Assembly (NCBI GenBank): GCA_002700365.1
Contig: PADB01000012.1
Coordinates: 1 to 64,000 of the forward strand
From: Kordiimonas sp.
GTDB lineage: Bacteria; Pseudomonadota; Alphaproteobacteria; Sphingomonadales; Emcibacteraceae
DNA length: 64,000 bases
Reading direction: 5' to 3'
A program made the position numbers and the translations under genes. A model generated the notes under the pieces. It was not told the DNA's origin and ran no database searches. It saw nothing but the letters and a program-made list of their open reading frames with translations. Shown one piece after another: positions 10,834 through 19,205 of the stretch (its first letter is position 1; the number at the start of each line of letters is the position of its first letter).

Positions 10834-11480
10834 ATATAATCCTGTTAGGTCCACCCGGTGCCGGTAAGGGCACCCAAGCCCAGCGCATCCAAGATAGTCA
10901 TCATATGATTCAGCTATCAACTGGCGATATGTTGCGTGCAGCCGTCGAGGCGGGGACAGAAGTCGGATTAAAAGCGAAAGCCTTTATGGAGAGTGGCGGG
11001 CTTGTGCCGGATGAAGTGGTGATAGGAATCATTTCGGAACGCATCGACCAGCCGGATTGTAAAGATGGTTTCATTCTTGATGGTTTCCCAAGAACATCTG
11101 CCCAGGCCGAGGCTCTGGATAAGATGTTGGAAGAGAAATCCCTGAAGCTTAATGCCGTTATTGAGATGAAGGTCGAGGATGAAGTGTTAGCAGACCGCGT
11201 CGCAGGTCGTTATTCGTGTGCCAAATGTGGTGCAGGATATCACGATACATTTCTTCAGCCGAAGGTTGATGGGGTATGTGATAGCTGCGGGTCAACTGAA
11301 TTTAAGCGTCGCGCCGATGATAACCGTGAAACGGTTATTTCCCGGCTAGAAGCTTACCATGCTCAAACAGCGCCGTTGCTGCCGTATTACGAAGGTAAGG
11401 GTGTATTGAGATCGATTGACGGTATGGCCTCTATTGATGAGGTGACGAAACAGATTAACCACGTACTCTCTGCCCTTTAA
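10830..11480 (+). CDS. adk: Adenylate kinase (zinc-LID type)
   Basis: 216-residue cytoplasmic kinase interconverting AMP, ADP and ATP. The P-loop [10 protein letters not shown] (residues 7-16), the AMP-binding LSTGDMLR and the DGFPRT motif are present. The LID domain keeps four cysteines (C130, C133, C150, C153), which in this family bind structural zinc. It overlaps secY by four bases, the standard pairing. The 126-base gap that follows contains the alpha-operon promoter. Confidence 0.98.
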   Translation: MNIILLGPPGAGKGTQAQRIQDSHHMIQLSTGDMLRAAVEAGTEVGLKAKAFMESGGLVPDEVVIGIISERIDQPDCKDGFILDGFPRTSAQAEALDKMLEEKSLKLNAVIEMKVEDEVLADRVAGRYSCAKCGAGYHDTFLQPKVDGVCDSCGSTEFKRRADDNRETVISRLEAYHAQTAPLLPYYEGKGVLRSIDGMASIDEVTKQINHVLSAL

Positions 11481-11508
11481 GGTATGTGAAAAAAGTTAGC
11501 CGTAAAGG

Positions 11509-11536
11509 TTGACTGTACAGGTTCAATCCATATAAT
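11509..11536 (+). promoter_or_regulatory. Sigma70-type promoter of the alpha operon
   Basis: TTGACT (11509-11514) and a perfect TATAAT (11531-11536) are separated by 16 bases, between adk and rpsM. Transcription would start near 11543 and read rpsM-rpsK-rpoA-rplQ. It is one of the best consensus matches in the window. It suggests the alpha genes can be transcribed independently of the spc operon. Confidence 0.75.
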
Positions 11537-11540
11537 CGCG

Positions 11541-11570
11541 CAACTTCAGATAAATGCAGAAGTTGTGCAT
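11541..11570 (+). promoter_or_regulatory. Alpha-operon leader with two mutually exclusive hairpins
   Basis: CAACTTC (11541-11547) can pair with GAAGTTG (11559-11565). Alternatively ATGCA (11554-11558) can pair with TGCAT (11566-11570). The two helices share bases 11559-11565 as arm or loop, so both cannot form together. The element lies immediately after the promoter and about 37 bases before the rpsM start. In E. coli the alpha operon is controlled by S4 binding to its leader; a similar role here is inference. Confidence 0.4.
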
Positions 11571-11606
11571 ATTGATAGTAATAATTGATGTTCGGGAGAA
11601 CGAGTC

Positions 11607-11975
11607 GTGGCGCGTATTGCAGGCGTTAACATTCCGACAGCGAAGCGTGTCGAGATTGCGCTGACCTATATCCATGGTATTGGTCGCACACACGCAAAGG
11701 ATATTTGCGTAAAAGCAGGCTTGCCTGCGGAGAAACGGGTGAATGAACTGAGCGATGCTGAGGTTATTCAGATCCGTGAAATTATTGATCGGGATTACCT
11801 TGTGGAAGGTGACCTGCGTCGTGAGGTATCCATGAACATCAAACGTTTGATGGACTTGGGCAGCTATCGCGGTTTGCGTCATCGTAAGAAACTGCCTGTT
11901 CGTGGGCAGCGGACGCACACAAACGCCCGTACCCGTAAGGGTAAGGCGGTGGCGATCGCCGGTAAGAAGAAATAA
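11607..11975 (+). CDS. rpsM: 30S ribosomal protein S13
   Basis: 122-residue S13 of the 30S head, which contacts the 50S subunit and P-site tRNA. It begins [20 protein letters not shown] and ends with the conserved [20 protein letters not shown] region and a basic tail. The start is GTG at 11607, preceded by a GGGAG ribosome-binding site. First gene of the alpha operon; rpmJ is not between secY/adk and rpsM, as is usual in alphaproteobacteria. Confidence 0.97.
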   Translation: MARIAGVNIPTAKRVEIALTYIHGIGRTHAKDICVKAGLPAEKRVNELSDAEVIQIREIIDRDYLVEGDLRREVSMNIKRLMDLGSYRGLRHRKKLPVRGQRTHTNARTRKGKAVAIAGKKK

Positions 11976-12002
11976 CCTGTAAGTATTAAGGTATAGAAAA
12001 AG

Positions 12003-12389
12003 ATGGCAACTGAAAGACGTATTCGCCGTAAAGAGCGCAAAAACATCACCAATGGTGTTGCGCATGTAAACGCGACGTTCAATAACACGATCATCACTAT
12101 TACCGATGCACAGGGGAATGCTATTTCCTGGTCAACGGCAGGGGGTATGGGGTTTAAGGGCTCTCGTAAGTCTACGCCTTATGCCGCGCAGGTTGCCGCG
12201 GAAGATGCGGGCCGCAAGGCACAGGAACATGGCATGAAGACACTGGAAGTGGAAGTTAAGGGGCCGGGCTCAGGACGCGAATCTGCGTTGCGTGCTTTGC
12301 AGGCTATTGGGTTTACCATCACCTCTATTCGTGATGTGACACCAATTCCACATAACGGTTGTCGCCCTCCTAAGCAGCGTCGCGTATAA
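12003..12389 (+). CDS. rpsK: 30S ribosomal protein S11
   Basis: 128-residue S11 of the 30S platform, next to the E site. Signature segments are [19 protein letters not shown] and the C-terminal [19 protein letters not shown]. Normal length and position between rpsM and rpoA. Confidence 0.98.
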   Translation: MATERRIRRKERKNITNGVAHVNATFNNTIITITDAQGNAISWSTAGGMGFKGSRKSTPYAAQVAAEDAGRKAQEHGMKTLEVEVKGPGSGRESALRALQAIGFTITSIRDVTPIPHNGCRPPKQRRV

Positions 12390-12460
12390 CATTTGGCGAC
12401 AGGGGAACCTGTTTGTGCCCGTATATTAAGGGCTGAGCGTTTAAGAACGAGGTTGGAATC

Positions 12461-13477
12461 GTGATCCAAAAGAACTGGCAAGAACTCATCAAGCCGACCA
12501 AACTGGATGTCAACCAGCATGGTGAAGGCCGGACAAAGGCGACTATCGTGGTGGAACCACTGGAGCGTGGCTTTGGCATGACATTAGGGAATGCGTTGCG
12601 TCGTGTTCTTTTGTCATCGCTACAGGGTGCTGCAGTGACGGCAATTCACATTGATGGTGTTTTGCATGAATTCTCTTCTATTCCAGGGGTGCGTGAAGAT
12701 GTCACGGACGTGATCCTGAATGTGAAGAAAATCTCATTGGGGATGCAAAGTGAAGGACCAAAGCGTATCGTGCTTGAAGCGACAGGCCCGGGTGAAGTAA
12801 CCGCCGGTCAGATCGTAGAAACTGCAGATGTTGAGATCTATAATAAAGATCAGGTTCTTTGCCATCTTGATGACGGCGCTGAAGTCCGTATGGAAATGAC
12901 TGTAAATTCCGGAAAAGGGTATGTGGCAGCGGAACGCAATCGGCCTGAAGATGCGCCGATTGGTTTGATCCCTGTTGATGCACTGTACAGCCCTGTACGT
13001 AAAGTCAGCTATAAGGTTGAGAATACGCGCGAAGGTCAGGTTCTGGACTATGACAAGCTTACACTGACTGCTGAGACAAACGGTACAATCAGCCCGGAAG
13101 ATGCAATTGCTTATGCAGCCCGTATTCTTCAGGATCAATTACAGGTCTTCATTAACTTTGAAGAGCCGAAAGAAGTGACGACAGAGAAAGAAAGCGACGA
13201 GCCTGAATTCAACCGCAACCTGTTGCGGAAGGTAGACGAGCTGGAACTGTCTGTTCGGTCGGCGAATTGCCTGAAAAATGATAATATTGTTTACATTGGT
13301 GATCTGGTCCAAAAGAGCGAAGCCGAAATGCTGCGTACACCAAACTTTGGCCGTAAATCATTGAATGAAATTAAAGAAGTCCTGTCTTCTATGGGGCTGC
13401 GTCTGGGCATGGAAGTGTCTGGCTGGCCGCCTGAGAATATTGAAGACATGGTGAAAAAACTTGAGAGCGAATTTTAG
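12461..13477 (+). CDS. rpoA: RNA polymerase subunit alpha
   Basis: 338-residue alpha subunit, which nucleates RNA polymerase assembly and contacts promoters and activators through its C-terminal domain. The NTD shows [20 protein letters not shown]; the CTD (about residues 250-330) shows [20 protein letters not shown]. The start is GTG at 12461, giving [17 protein letters not shown], which matches alphaproteobacterial homologues. The 71-base gap upstream shows no terminator. Confidence 0.98.
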   Translation: MIQKNWQELIKPTKLDVNQHGEGRTKATIVVEPLERGFGMTLGNALRRVLLSSLQGAAVTAIHIDGVLHEFSSIPGVREDVTDVILNVKKISLGMQSEGPKRIVLEATGPGEVTAGQIVETADVEIYNKDQVLCHLDDGAEVRMEMTVNSGKGYVAAERNRPEDAPIGLIPVDALYSPVRKVSYKVENTREGQVLDYDKLTLTAETNGTISPEDAIAYAARILQDQLQVFINFEEPKEVTTEKESDEPEFNRNLLRKVDELELSVRSANCLKNDNIVYIGDLVQKSEAEMLRTPNFGRKSLNEIKEVLSSMGLRLGMEVSGWPPENIEDMVKKLESEF

Positions 13478-13535
13478 TTAAGGCTTCGCCCCCACTCGGC
13501 TTGAGACAGGGCGTAAGCAATGAGGAGAAGGTACC

Positions 13536-13967
13536 ATGCGGCATCGTAAATCCGGCCGTAAGCTGAACCGCACAAGCAGCCACCGTGAAGCTATGTTTTC
13601 AAACATGGCGTCTGCGCTGCTGAAGCACGAGCAGATCATTACGACACTGCCTAAAGCCAAAGAACTGCGCCCAATCGTTGAGCGTCTGATCACTTTAGGT
13701 AAGCGCGGTGATTTGCATGCCCGTCGTCAGGCACTTTCTAAGCTGCCTGCAAGCGACAAAGCTATTGTTGAAAAGCTGTTCGGCGAACTGACAGAGCGTT
13801 ACAAAGAGCGCAGCGGCGGTTACACGCGCGTGCTGAAAGCTGGCTTCCGTCATGGCGACAATGCGCCGATTGCGGTTATTGAGCTGGTTGATCGCAACGA
13901 AGACGCCAAAGGCCAAGATAGCGGTCCACGCTTTGATGAAGAAGATGGTGCAGAAGACGCAGCATAA
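13536..13967 (+). CDS. rplQ: 50S ribosomal protein L17
   Basis: 143-residue L17. The N-terminus [20 protein letters not shown] is diagnostic. The core ends near residue 120 and is followed by an acidic tail ([11 protein letters not shown]) of the type seen in alphaproteobacteria. Last gene of the ribosomal cluster; an intrinsic terminator follows 24 bases after the stop. Confidence 0.97.
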   Translation: MRHRKSGRKLNRTSSHREAMFSNMASALLKHEQIITTLPKAKELRPIVERLITLGKRGDLHARRQALSKLPASDKAIVEKLFGELTERYKERSGGYTRVLKAGFRHGDNAPIAVIELVDRNEDAKGQDSGPRFDEEDGAEDAA

Positions 13968-13991
13968 GCTTTCATTCAAGTGAAGAGTTTT

Positions 13992-14021
13992 AAAAAGGCA
14001 GCTTTTAGGCTGCCTTTTTTT
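13992..14021 (+). terminator. Intrinsic terminator after rplQ
   Basis: GGCAGC (13997-14002) and GCTGCC (14009-14014) form a stem around a six-base loop; flanking A5 and T7 runs extend it. It closes the ribosomal supercluster. Confidence 0.9.
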
Positions 14022-14084
14022 GTGCCAGATATTTATGCTATGACAATCAACAAACTTTTTGTGATGTGTCGAGGAGTTATTGTC

Positions 14085-15563
14085 GTGATTGATAAACAAG
14101 GTCATGCAGCCATAAGGTCATATAATTACGTTATGGCTTTGTTTTGTTTTGCTTTGTTTTGGGCGGTCATCATACCGGGTGCAAAGGCCGAAGTGAGGCG
14201 AGTACTACCGGAATCAATCAGCGAAATAAAGTTGAGCTATGCGCCTCTCGTTGCGAAAGTGACGCCTGCGGTCGTGAATATTTATACGAAACGGGTGGTT
14301 AAAACAAAAAGCTTTCGGTCGCCCTTTTTTGATGATCCGCTATTTCGGCATTTTTTCGGTGATAGTTTCGGGAATAGTGCCCCCCGGGAGCGTGTGCAAC
14401 GTTCGTTGGGGTCAGGCGTAATCGTCCGCAGCAATGGTATTATCGTTACAAATAATCACGTTATCGGCGAAGCCGATGAAATTACCGTCGCATTGGCGGA
14501 CCGTCGGGAGTTCGCGGCGGAAGTAATCCTGACGGATGAGCGTACCGACATTGCTGTTTTAAAAATTGAGACAAAGGGAGAAGAGCTAGCCGCTTTGTCT
14601 TTTAATGATTCCGATAATGTTGCGGTTGGTGATTTGGTACTAGCGGTAGGAAATCCATTTGGGGTGGGGCAGACTGTGACCAGTGGGATTGTCTCTGCGT
14701 TGGCACGTACACAAGTCGGGGTGAGCGATTACCAGTTTTTTATCCAAACCGATGCCGCGGTAAATCCGGGTAATTCCGGTGGGGCGCTCGTCGATATGAC
14801 CGGGCAGCTTATTGGCGTTAATACAGCTATTTTCAGTCGTTCAGGGGGGTCTAACGGTATTGGTTTTGCCGTTCCGGCCAATATGGTGCGCTATATTGTC
14901 GCGGCGGCGTTAGCAGATGGAAAATTGACGCGCCCCTGGTTGGGGGCTGCAGGGCAAACCGTAACAGCAGAGATTGCCGAATCTTTGGGATTAGACCGGC
15001 CGGGCGGGGTATTGGTCGATGACCTGTATCCGGGTGGGTCTGCCGCACGTGCCGGGGTACGCAACGGAGATATAATCCTGTCCATAGATGATAAAGACGT
15101 GCTGGACCCGCAAGGGCTGCGTTATCGCATTGGAACACGTAATGTAGGGGTGCAGATAGATGTACGTCTCATGCGGGCAGGACGGGTCATAACTGTACCG
15201 ATCGTGCTTCAGGAAGCCCCGGAAGATCCCCCACGCAATGAAACCATGATAGAGGGACAGACACCTTTTGCTGGCGTAAAGGTGGCGAACTTGTCCCCCG
15301 CCTATGCGGAAGAAATCGGGACGGACCCGTTCCGGCGCGGTGTCATGGTGGTGGCAGCAAACCGTAATAGCGCAGTTATCCGTGCAGGGTTGTTGAAGCT
15401 GGGAGATATTATTCAATCATTGAATGGTATAAAAATAAAAAAGGTGCGGGATATCGAACGCGCTTTGCGAAAAGAAGCCGATAGTTATGATATCGTGCTG
15501 GACCGCAAAGGCCGGATGATTAACTGCCGGATCAGCAGTAAAAATCGTTATTACTGTCGTTAG
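14085..15563 (+). CDS. Periplasmic serine protease of the HtrA/Deg (Do) family
   Basis: 492-residue Deg-type protease/chaperone for misfolded envelope proteins. A Sec signal peptide spans about residues 1-35 (hydrophobic core MALFCFALFWAVIIPGAKA). The trypsin-like domain has the triad H125 (TNNHVI), D155 (TDIAVLK) and S231 (NPGNSGGA). Two PDZ domains follow, roughly residues 255-365 and 390-485. The start chosen is GTG at 14085, because GAGGAG lies eight bases upstream; longer in-frame starts at 14040 and 14064 lack such a site. rarA follows directly. DegP and DegQ cannot be told apart from sequence alone. Confidence 0.92.
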   Translation: MIDKQGHAAIRSYNYVMALFCFALFWAVIIPGAKAEVRRVLPESISEIKLSYAPLVAKVTPAVVNIYTKRVVKTKSFRSPFFDDPLFRHFFGDSFGNSAPRERVQRSLGSGVIVRSNGIIVTNNHVIGEADEITVALADRREFAAEVILTDERTDIAVLKIETKGEELAALSFNDSDNVAVGDLVLAVGNPFGVGQTVTSGIVSALARTQVGVSDYQFFIQTDAAVNPGNSGGALVDMTGQLIGVNTAIFSRSGGSNGIGFAVPANMVRYIVAAALADGKLTRPWLGAAGQTVTAEIAESLGLDRPGGVLVDDLYPGGSAARAGVRNGDIILSIDDKDVLDPQGLRYRIGTRNVGVQIDVRLMRAGRVITVPIVLQEAPEDPPRNETMIEGQTPFAGVKVANLSPAYAEEIGTDPFRRGVMVVAANRNSAVIRAGLLKLGDIIQSLNGIKIKKVRDIERALRKEADSYDIVLDRKGRMINCRISSKNRYYCR

Positions 15564-15577
15564 GACCTACAGCCATT

Positions 15578-16885
15578 ATGTCTGACTTATTTGAAAACGC
15601 AGGACTGGAAGAAAACGCGCCGCATCCATTAGCGGATCGGCTGCGGCCTGTGACGTTAGACGATGTTGTGGGCCAAGACCACCTGACGCGCGATGAAGGC
15701 ACCCTGGCGCGGATGTTAGCTGCCGGGCGATTGACGTCATTGGTTCTTTGGGGGCCGCCGGGGACAGGAAAGACGACGATAGCGCGGCTATTGGCAGACC
15801 AGGTCAAATTACACTTTGTCCAGATATCGGCGATTTTTTCCGGGGTGGCCGATTTACGCAAAGTTTTTGCCGAAGCTCAAAAAAGGCGTCAGACCGGTCA
15901 GGGGACATTGTTATTTGTAGATGAAATTCACCGTTTTAATCGGTCGCAACAGGATAGCTTCTTGCCTTATGTAGAGGATGGTACGGTTATTCTGGTGGGG
16001 GCGACGACGGAAAATCCTTCGTTTGAATTAAACGCGGCTCTCTTATCCCGAATGCAGGTGCTGACATTGCACAGGTTGGGGGATGCCTCCTTAGAAGAAT
16101 TATTGCAACGGGCCGAAGTGGAAATGGACCACCCCCTTCCGCTGACAGAGGAGGCGCGGGCTGCCTTGCGGGCGATGGCTGATGGTGATGGGCGTTTTTT
16201 GTTAAATCAGGCCGAGACATTATTATCATTGACCTTTGAAGGCCCGTTGACCCCATCCAGTTTAGCTGAGGTTTTGCAGAGACGTGCCCCTATTTATGAT
16301 AAGGACCGTGAAGGACATTATAATCTGATTAGCGCGCTGCATAAATCCCTGCGCGGTTCAGATACCGATGCGGCTTTGTATTGGGCGGCGCGGATGCTGA
16401 CGGGGGGCGAGGAGCCACTATATATTTTGCGACGTCTTGTGCGTTTTGCAGTGGAAGATATCGGCCTTGCGGATCCGCAGGCAGTACAACAGGCGATAGC
16501 AGCCAAGGAATGTTATGAGTTTCTGGGGTCACCAGAGGGGGATCTGGCAATCGCGCAGGCGGTCATTTATCTGGGCACTGCTCCCAAGTCTAATGCGGTT
16601 TATAAAGCCTTTAAGTTATCAGCCAGTGCCGCGAAAAAGACAGGGTCGTTGATGCCGCCTAAGCATATTTTGAATGCGCCAACGGCGATGATGAAAGAGC
16701 AGGGCTATGGAAAGGGATATCAGTACGACCACGATACCCAAGACGGCTTTTCCGGTCAGGATTATTTCCCTGAGGAAATGGTACGAGATGCATTCTACCA
16801 GCCTAAAGACCGTGGTTTTGAACGTGATGTGAAAAAGCGGCTTGCGTACTGGGCAAAATTACGCGAAGAGTTGGGCCAAGCGTAA
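15578..16885 (+). CDS. rarA: Replication-associated recombination protein A (RarA/MgsA)
   Basis: 435-residue AAA+ ATPase acting at stalled replication forks. Walker A is GPPGTGKT (59-66) and Walker B is LLFVDEIH (111-118). The C-terminal region shows the family segments DPQAVQQAIAAKECYEFLGS and LPAKHIL-like MPPKHILNAP. It starts 14 bases after the protease stop. The Deg protease - rarA - crcB - rluC order is common in alphaproteobacteria. Confidence 0.95.
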   Translation: MSDLFENAGLEENAPHPLADRLRPVTLDDVVGQDHLTRDEGTLARMLAAGRLTSLVLWGPPGTGKTTIARLLADQVKLHFVQISAIFSGVADLRKVFAEAQKRRQTGQGTLLFVDEIHRFNRSQQDSFLPYVEDGTVILVGATTENPSFELNAALLSRMQVLTLHRLGDASLEELLQRAEVEMDHPLPLTEEARAALRAMADGDGRFLLNQAETLLSLTFEGPLTPSSLAEVLQRRAPIYDKDREGHYNLISALHKSLRGSDTDAALYWAARMLTGGEEPLYILRRLVRFAVEDIGLADPQAVQQAIAAKECYEFLGSPEGDLAIAQAVIYLGTAPKSNAVYKAFKLSASAAKKTGSLMPPKHILNAPTAMMKEQGYGKGYQYDHDTQDGFSGQDYFPEEMVRDAFYQPKDRGFERDVKKRLAYWAKLREELGQA

Positions 16886-17054
16886 GACGGCAAGGTGGAG
16901 AATAAGCAGGAGCCGTGCCGAAAAGGATGCCGCAGTGTGGCCCAATGTAGAACCTAAGTATAGTGTTGGGATGTGTGGTTTTTGTGGGTTGTGTTCTGGC
17001 CTGTCCGGTGTTTTTTATCCGGAACTATTGTGCAGTGGCAAGAAAGTGGACTGT

Positions 17055-17435
17055 ATGTTGGAAAAAATATTTGCCGTCGCTATAGGGGGCGCAATTGGGG
17101 CAACGGGTCGTTATCTTATGGGTATGGGAATGTTGCGGGTTATGGGGCCTGGATTTCCATATGGTACATTAACGGTAAATGTTGTTGGTTCATTGTTGAT
17201 TGGACTGTTGGCGCACGTTGCGGCGGCCCGATACAATTTATCCCCGCTTTGGCAGGTCTTTGCCGTGACGGGCGTATTGGGTGGGTTTACCACCTTTTCT
17301 GCCTTTTCCCTGGAGGTTGGATTGATGATAGAGCGTCATGAATTACAGATGGCCATGATATATGCGTTGGGTTCTGTTGTTGCGGGGGTTGTGGCGATGT
17401 TTGCGGGTTTATATATCGGCCGGATTTTACTTTAA
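17055..17435 (+). CDS. crcB: Fluoride channel CrcB/Fluc
   Basis: 126-residue inner-membrane protein with four predicted helices, forming a dual-topology fluoride exporter. Family motifs are GGAIGATGRYL, YGTLTVNVVGSLLIG (with the pore asparagine) and TGVLGGFTTFSAFSLE (phenylalanine box). The ATG at 17055 gives the family start; the frame is open further upstream but that part overlaps rarA and is unlike CrcB. No fluoride riboswitch was recognised in the 169 bases upstream. Confidence 0.95.
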   Translation: MLEKIFAVAIGGAIGATGRYLMGMGMLRVMGPGFPYGTLTVNVVGSLLIGLLAHVAAARYNLSPLWQVFAVTGVLGGFTTFSAFSLEVGLMIERHELQMAMIYALGSVVAGVVAMFAGLYIGRILL

Positions 17436-17460
17436 TATAGACAAGAAAGATCAAGAGATC

Positions 17461-18444
17461 ATGACAGGCGTTCAAACCGTTCGTGTTAAAAAAGATGAGG
17501 CTGATTGGCGATTGGATAAATGGTTTAAAATTCATTTTCCTGAATTAACCTACGGCCGTCTATCGAAATTACTACGCACGGGACAAATCCGCATGGATGG
17601 TAAACGGGTAAAAGCTAATGCGCGCATATCACCCGGCAATGAAATACGTGTTCCCCCCTTAGGCGCGGCACCGGATGCGCCGCGTGCTGACTATGTGCCG
17701 GCGGTGACGGCAGAAGAAGTGCGTTATGCTCGGGAGCTGATTATTCATGAAGATGAGGATATCGTCGTGTTGAATAAACCGCCTGGGCTTGCGGTGCAGG
17801 GCGGCACCAAGACAACACGACATATTGATGGTTTGTTGCCAGCGTTTCAGAAAAAAGGGCAGGGACGTCCCAAACTGGTTCATCGGTTGGATAAGGATAC
17901 CAGCGGTGTGCTGGTGATTGCGCGTAATGCGCAGGCAGCAAAGTTTTTGACGGCAGCTTTTCGTGAGCGGACAACACGTAAAATATATTGGGCATTGGTT
18001 GTTGGCCGTCCTGAACTGGAAAGTGGTCAGGTCCGGGCACCATTGGAAAAAGAAGCAGGGGCGGGTGGTGAGCGCATGATGGTCAGTGATGATGGAAAGC
18101 CTGCGCACACACTTTTTCATGTGATGGATCATGCACATGACAAGGCCAGTTGGTTGGTGATGATGCCGCTTACGGGGAGAACGCATCAATTGCGTGTGCA
18201 CGCAAAAGTCATGGGAACCCCTATTGTCGGGGATGGGAAATATGGCGGTCAGGATGCTTTTTTGCAGGGAGCCGTGAGCCGTAAATTGCATTTACATGCG
18301 CGACATCTGGATATTCCACACCCCAAGGGCGGAACGCTTTCTATCACCGCAGAGCTGCCCGCACATATGTTGGAAACATGGAATATGTTCGGGTTGGACC
18401 CCCATGACCGGACGGACCCGTTCTTAGAGGAAATATCCTATTGA
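17461..18444 (+). CDS. rluC: 23S rRNA pseudouridine synthase, RluC type
   Basis: 327-residue RluA-family enzyme. An S4 RNA-binding domain covers about residues 16-64. The catalytic motif HRLDKDTSGV (141-150) contains the nucleophile D144; LTGRTHQLRVH is a second family motif. RluC modifies uridines 955, 2504 and 2580 in E. coli 23S rRNA; the exact target here is inferred from neighbourhood and similarity. The ATG at 17461 lies 25 bases after crcB. Confidence 0.9.
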   Translation: MTGVQTVRVKKDEADWRLDKWFKIHFPELTYGRLSKLLRTGQIRMDGKRVKANARISPGNEIRVPPLGAAPDAPRADYVPAVTAEEVRYARELIIHEDEDIVVLNKPPGLAVQGGTKTTRHIDGLLPAFQKKGQGRPKLVHRLDKDTSGVLVIARNAQAAKFLTAAFRERTTRKIYWALVVGRPELESGQVRAPLEKEAGAGGERMMVSDDGKPAHTLFHVMDHAHDKASWLVMMPLTGRTHQLRVHAKVMGTPIVGDGKYGGQDAFLQGAVSRKLHLHARHLDIPHPKGGTLSITAELPAHMLETWNMFGLDPHDRTDPFLEEISY

Positions 18445-18539
18445 TGCATGTAACAGATACTGACCAGGTGATGATGATATTGTGACGTTACGAGAGGCTG
18501 ATGCTGTAAAGGTCGACTTTCGATATGTATGAGGCGTAA

Positions 18540-19205
18540 ATGACAGAGCTAAAGCTAATCGTATTTGATTGTGATGGAACCCTGGTTGATGGTCAGTACA
18601 TGATACTGGAAGCGATGCGCCGGGCGTGTCATAAACTGGCAACGGAAATGCCGAATGATAATGATGTTCGCCGTATTGTCGGTTTATCATTACCAGAAGC
18701 AATCCGGCGTTTATTTCCGTTGAAAGATCATGCCTTGCATATGGAAATAGATCACGCGTTTAGAAGCAGTTATCAGGACATGCGCCATGAAGATAGCCAT
18801 GAAGAGCCGTTGTTTGACGGGGTTCATGAGGTCTTGCAGGATTTAAACAATCAGGGATATTTGTTAGCCGTGGCAACAGGGAAGTCCCGCAAGGGATTAG
18901 ATAATACTCTAAGGCTTCAGGGGCTGGAGGATATGTTTGTTGCCACGAGAACGGCAGATGACGGGCCGGGAAAGCCACATCCGCAAATGATTGCTGACAT
19001 AATGAATATTACAGGTGTGAATCCCGCGGCGACAGCGATGGTGGGGGATACCAGTTTTGATATACAAATGGCCCGCGCCGCAGCGGTACATGCGGTGGGC
19101 GTGAGCTGGGGATATCATGATTTCGAGGATTTGCAGCAAGCCGGGGCCCATCATATTTTAGGACATATGCGGGAATTGCCGCCTTTGGTGGAGACGTTGT
19201 TATGA
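18540..19205 (+). CDS. HAD-family hydrolase, phosphoglycolate phosphatase-like
   Basis: 221-residue haloacid-dehalogenase-type phosphatase. Motif I is FDCDGTLVDG with D10 and D12; motif II is AVATGKSRKGL; motifs III/IV are seen as GKPHPQM and MVGDTSFDIQMA. The substrate cannot be told; Gph-like or PpaX-like activity is plausible. A GAGGCG ribosome-binding site precedes the ATG. It overlaps the AsmA gene by four bases, and its neighbours rluC and ATP12 are a common alphaproteobacterial context. Confidence 0.85.
   Translation: MTELKLIVFDCDGTLVDGQYMILEAMRRACHKLATEMPNDNDVRRIVGLSLPEAIRRLFPLKDHALHMEIDHAFRSSYQDMRHEDSHEEPLFDGVHEVLQDLNNQGYLLAVATGKSRKGLDNTLRLQGLEDMFVATRTADDGPGKPHPQMIADIMNITGVNPAATAMVGDTSFDIQMARAAAVHAVGVSWGYHDFEDLQQAGAHHILGHMRELPPLVETLL

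Noticed and set aside
11541-11570. An H-type pseudoknot using both helices of the alpha-operon leader at once
   Set aside because: The second helix would begin directly after the first with no connecting bases, which cannot span a seven-base stem. The helices are treated as alternatives.
16886-17054. A fluoride riboswitch upstream of crcB
   Set aside because: No crcB-motif consensus could be found in these 169 bases.
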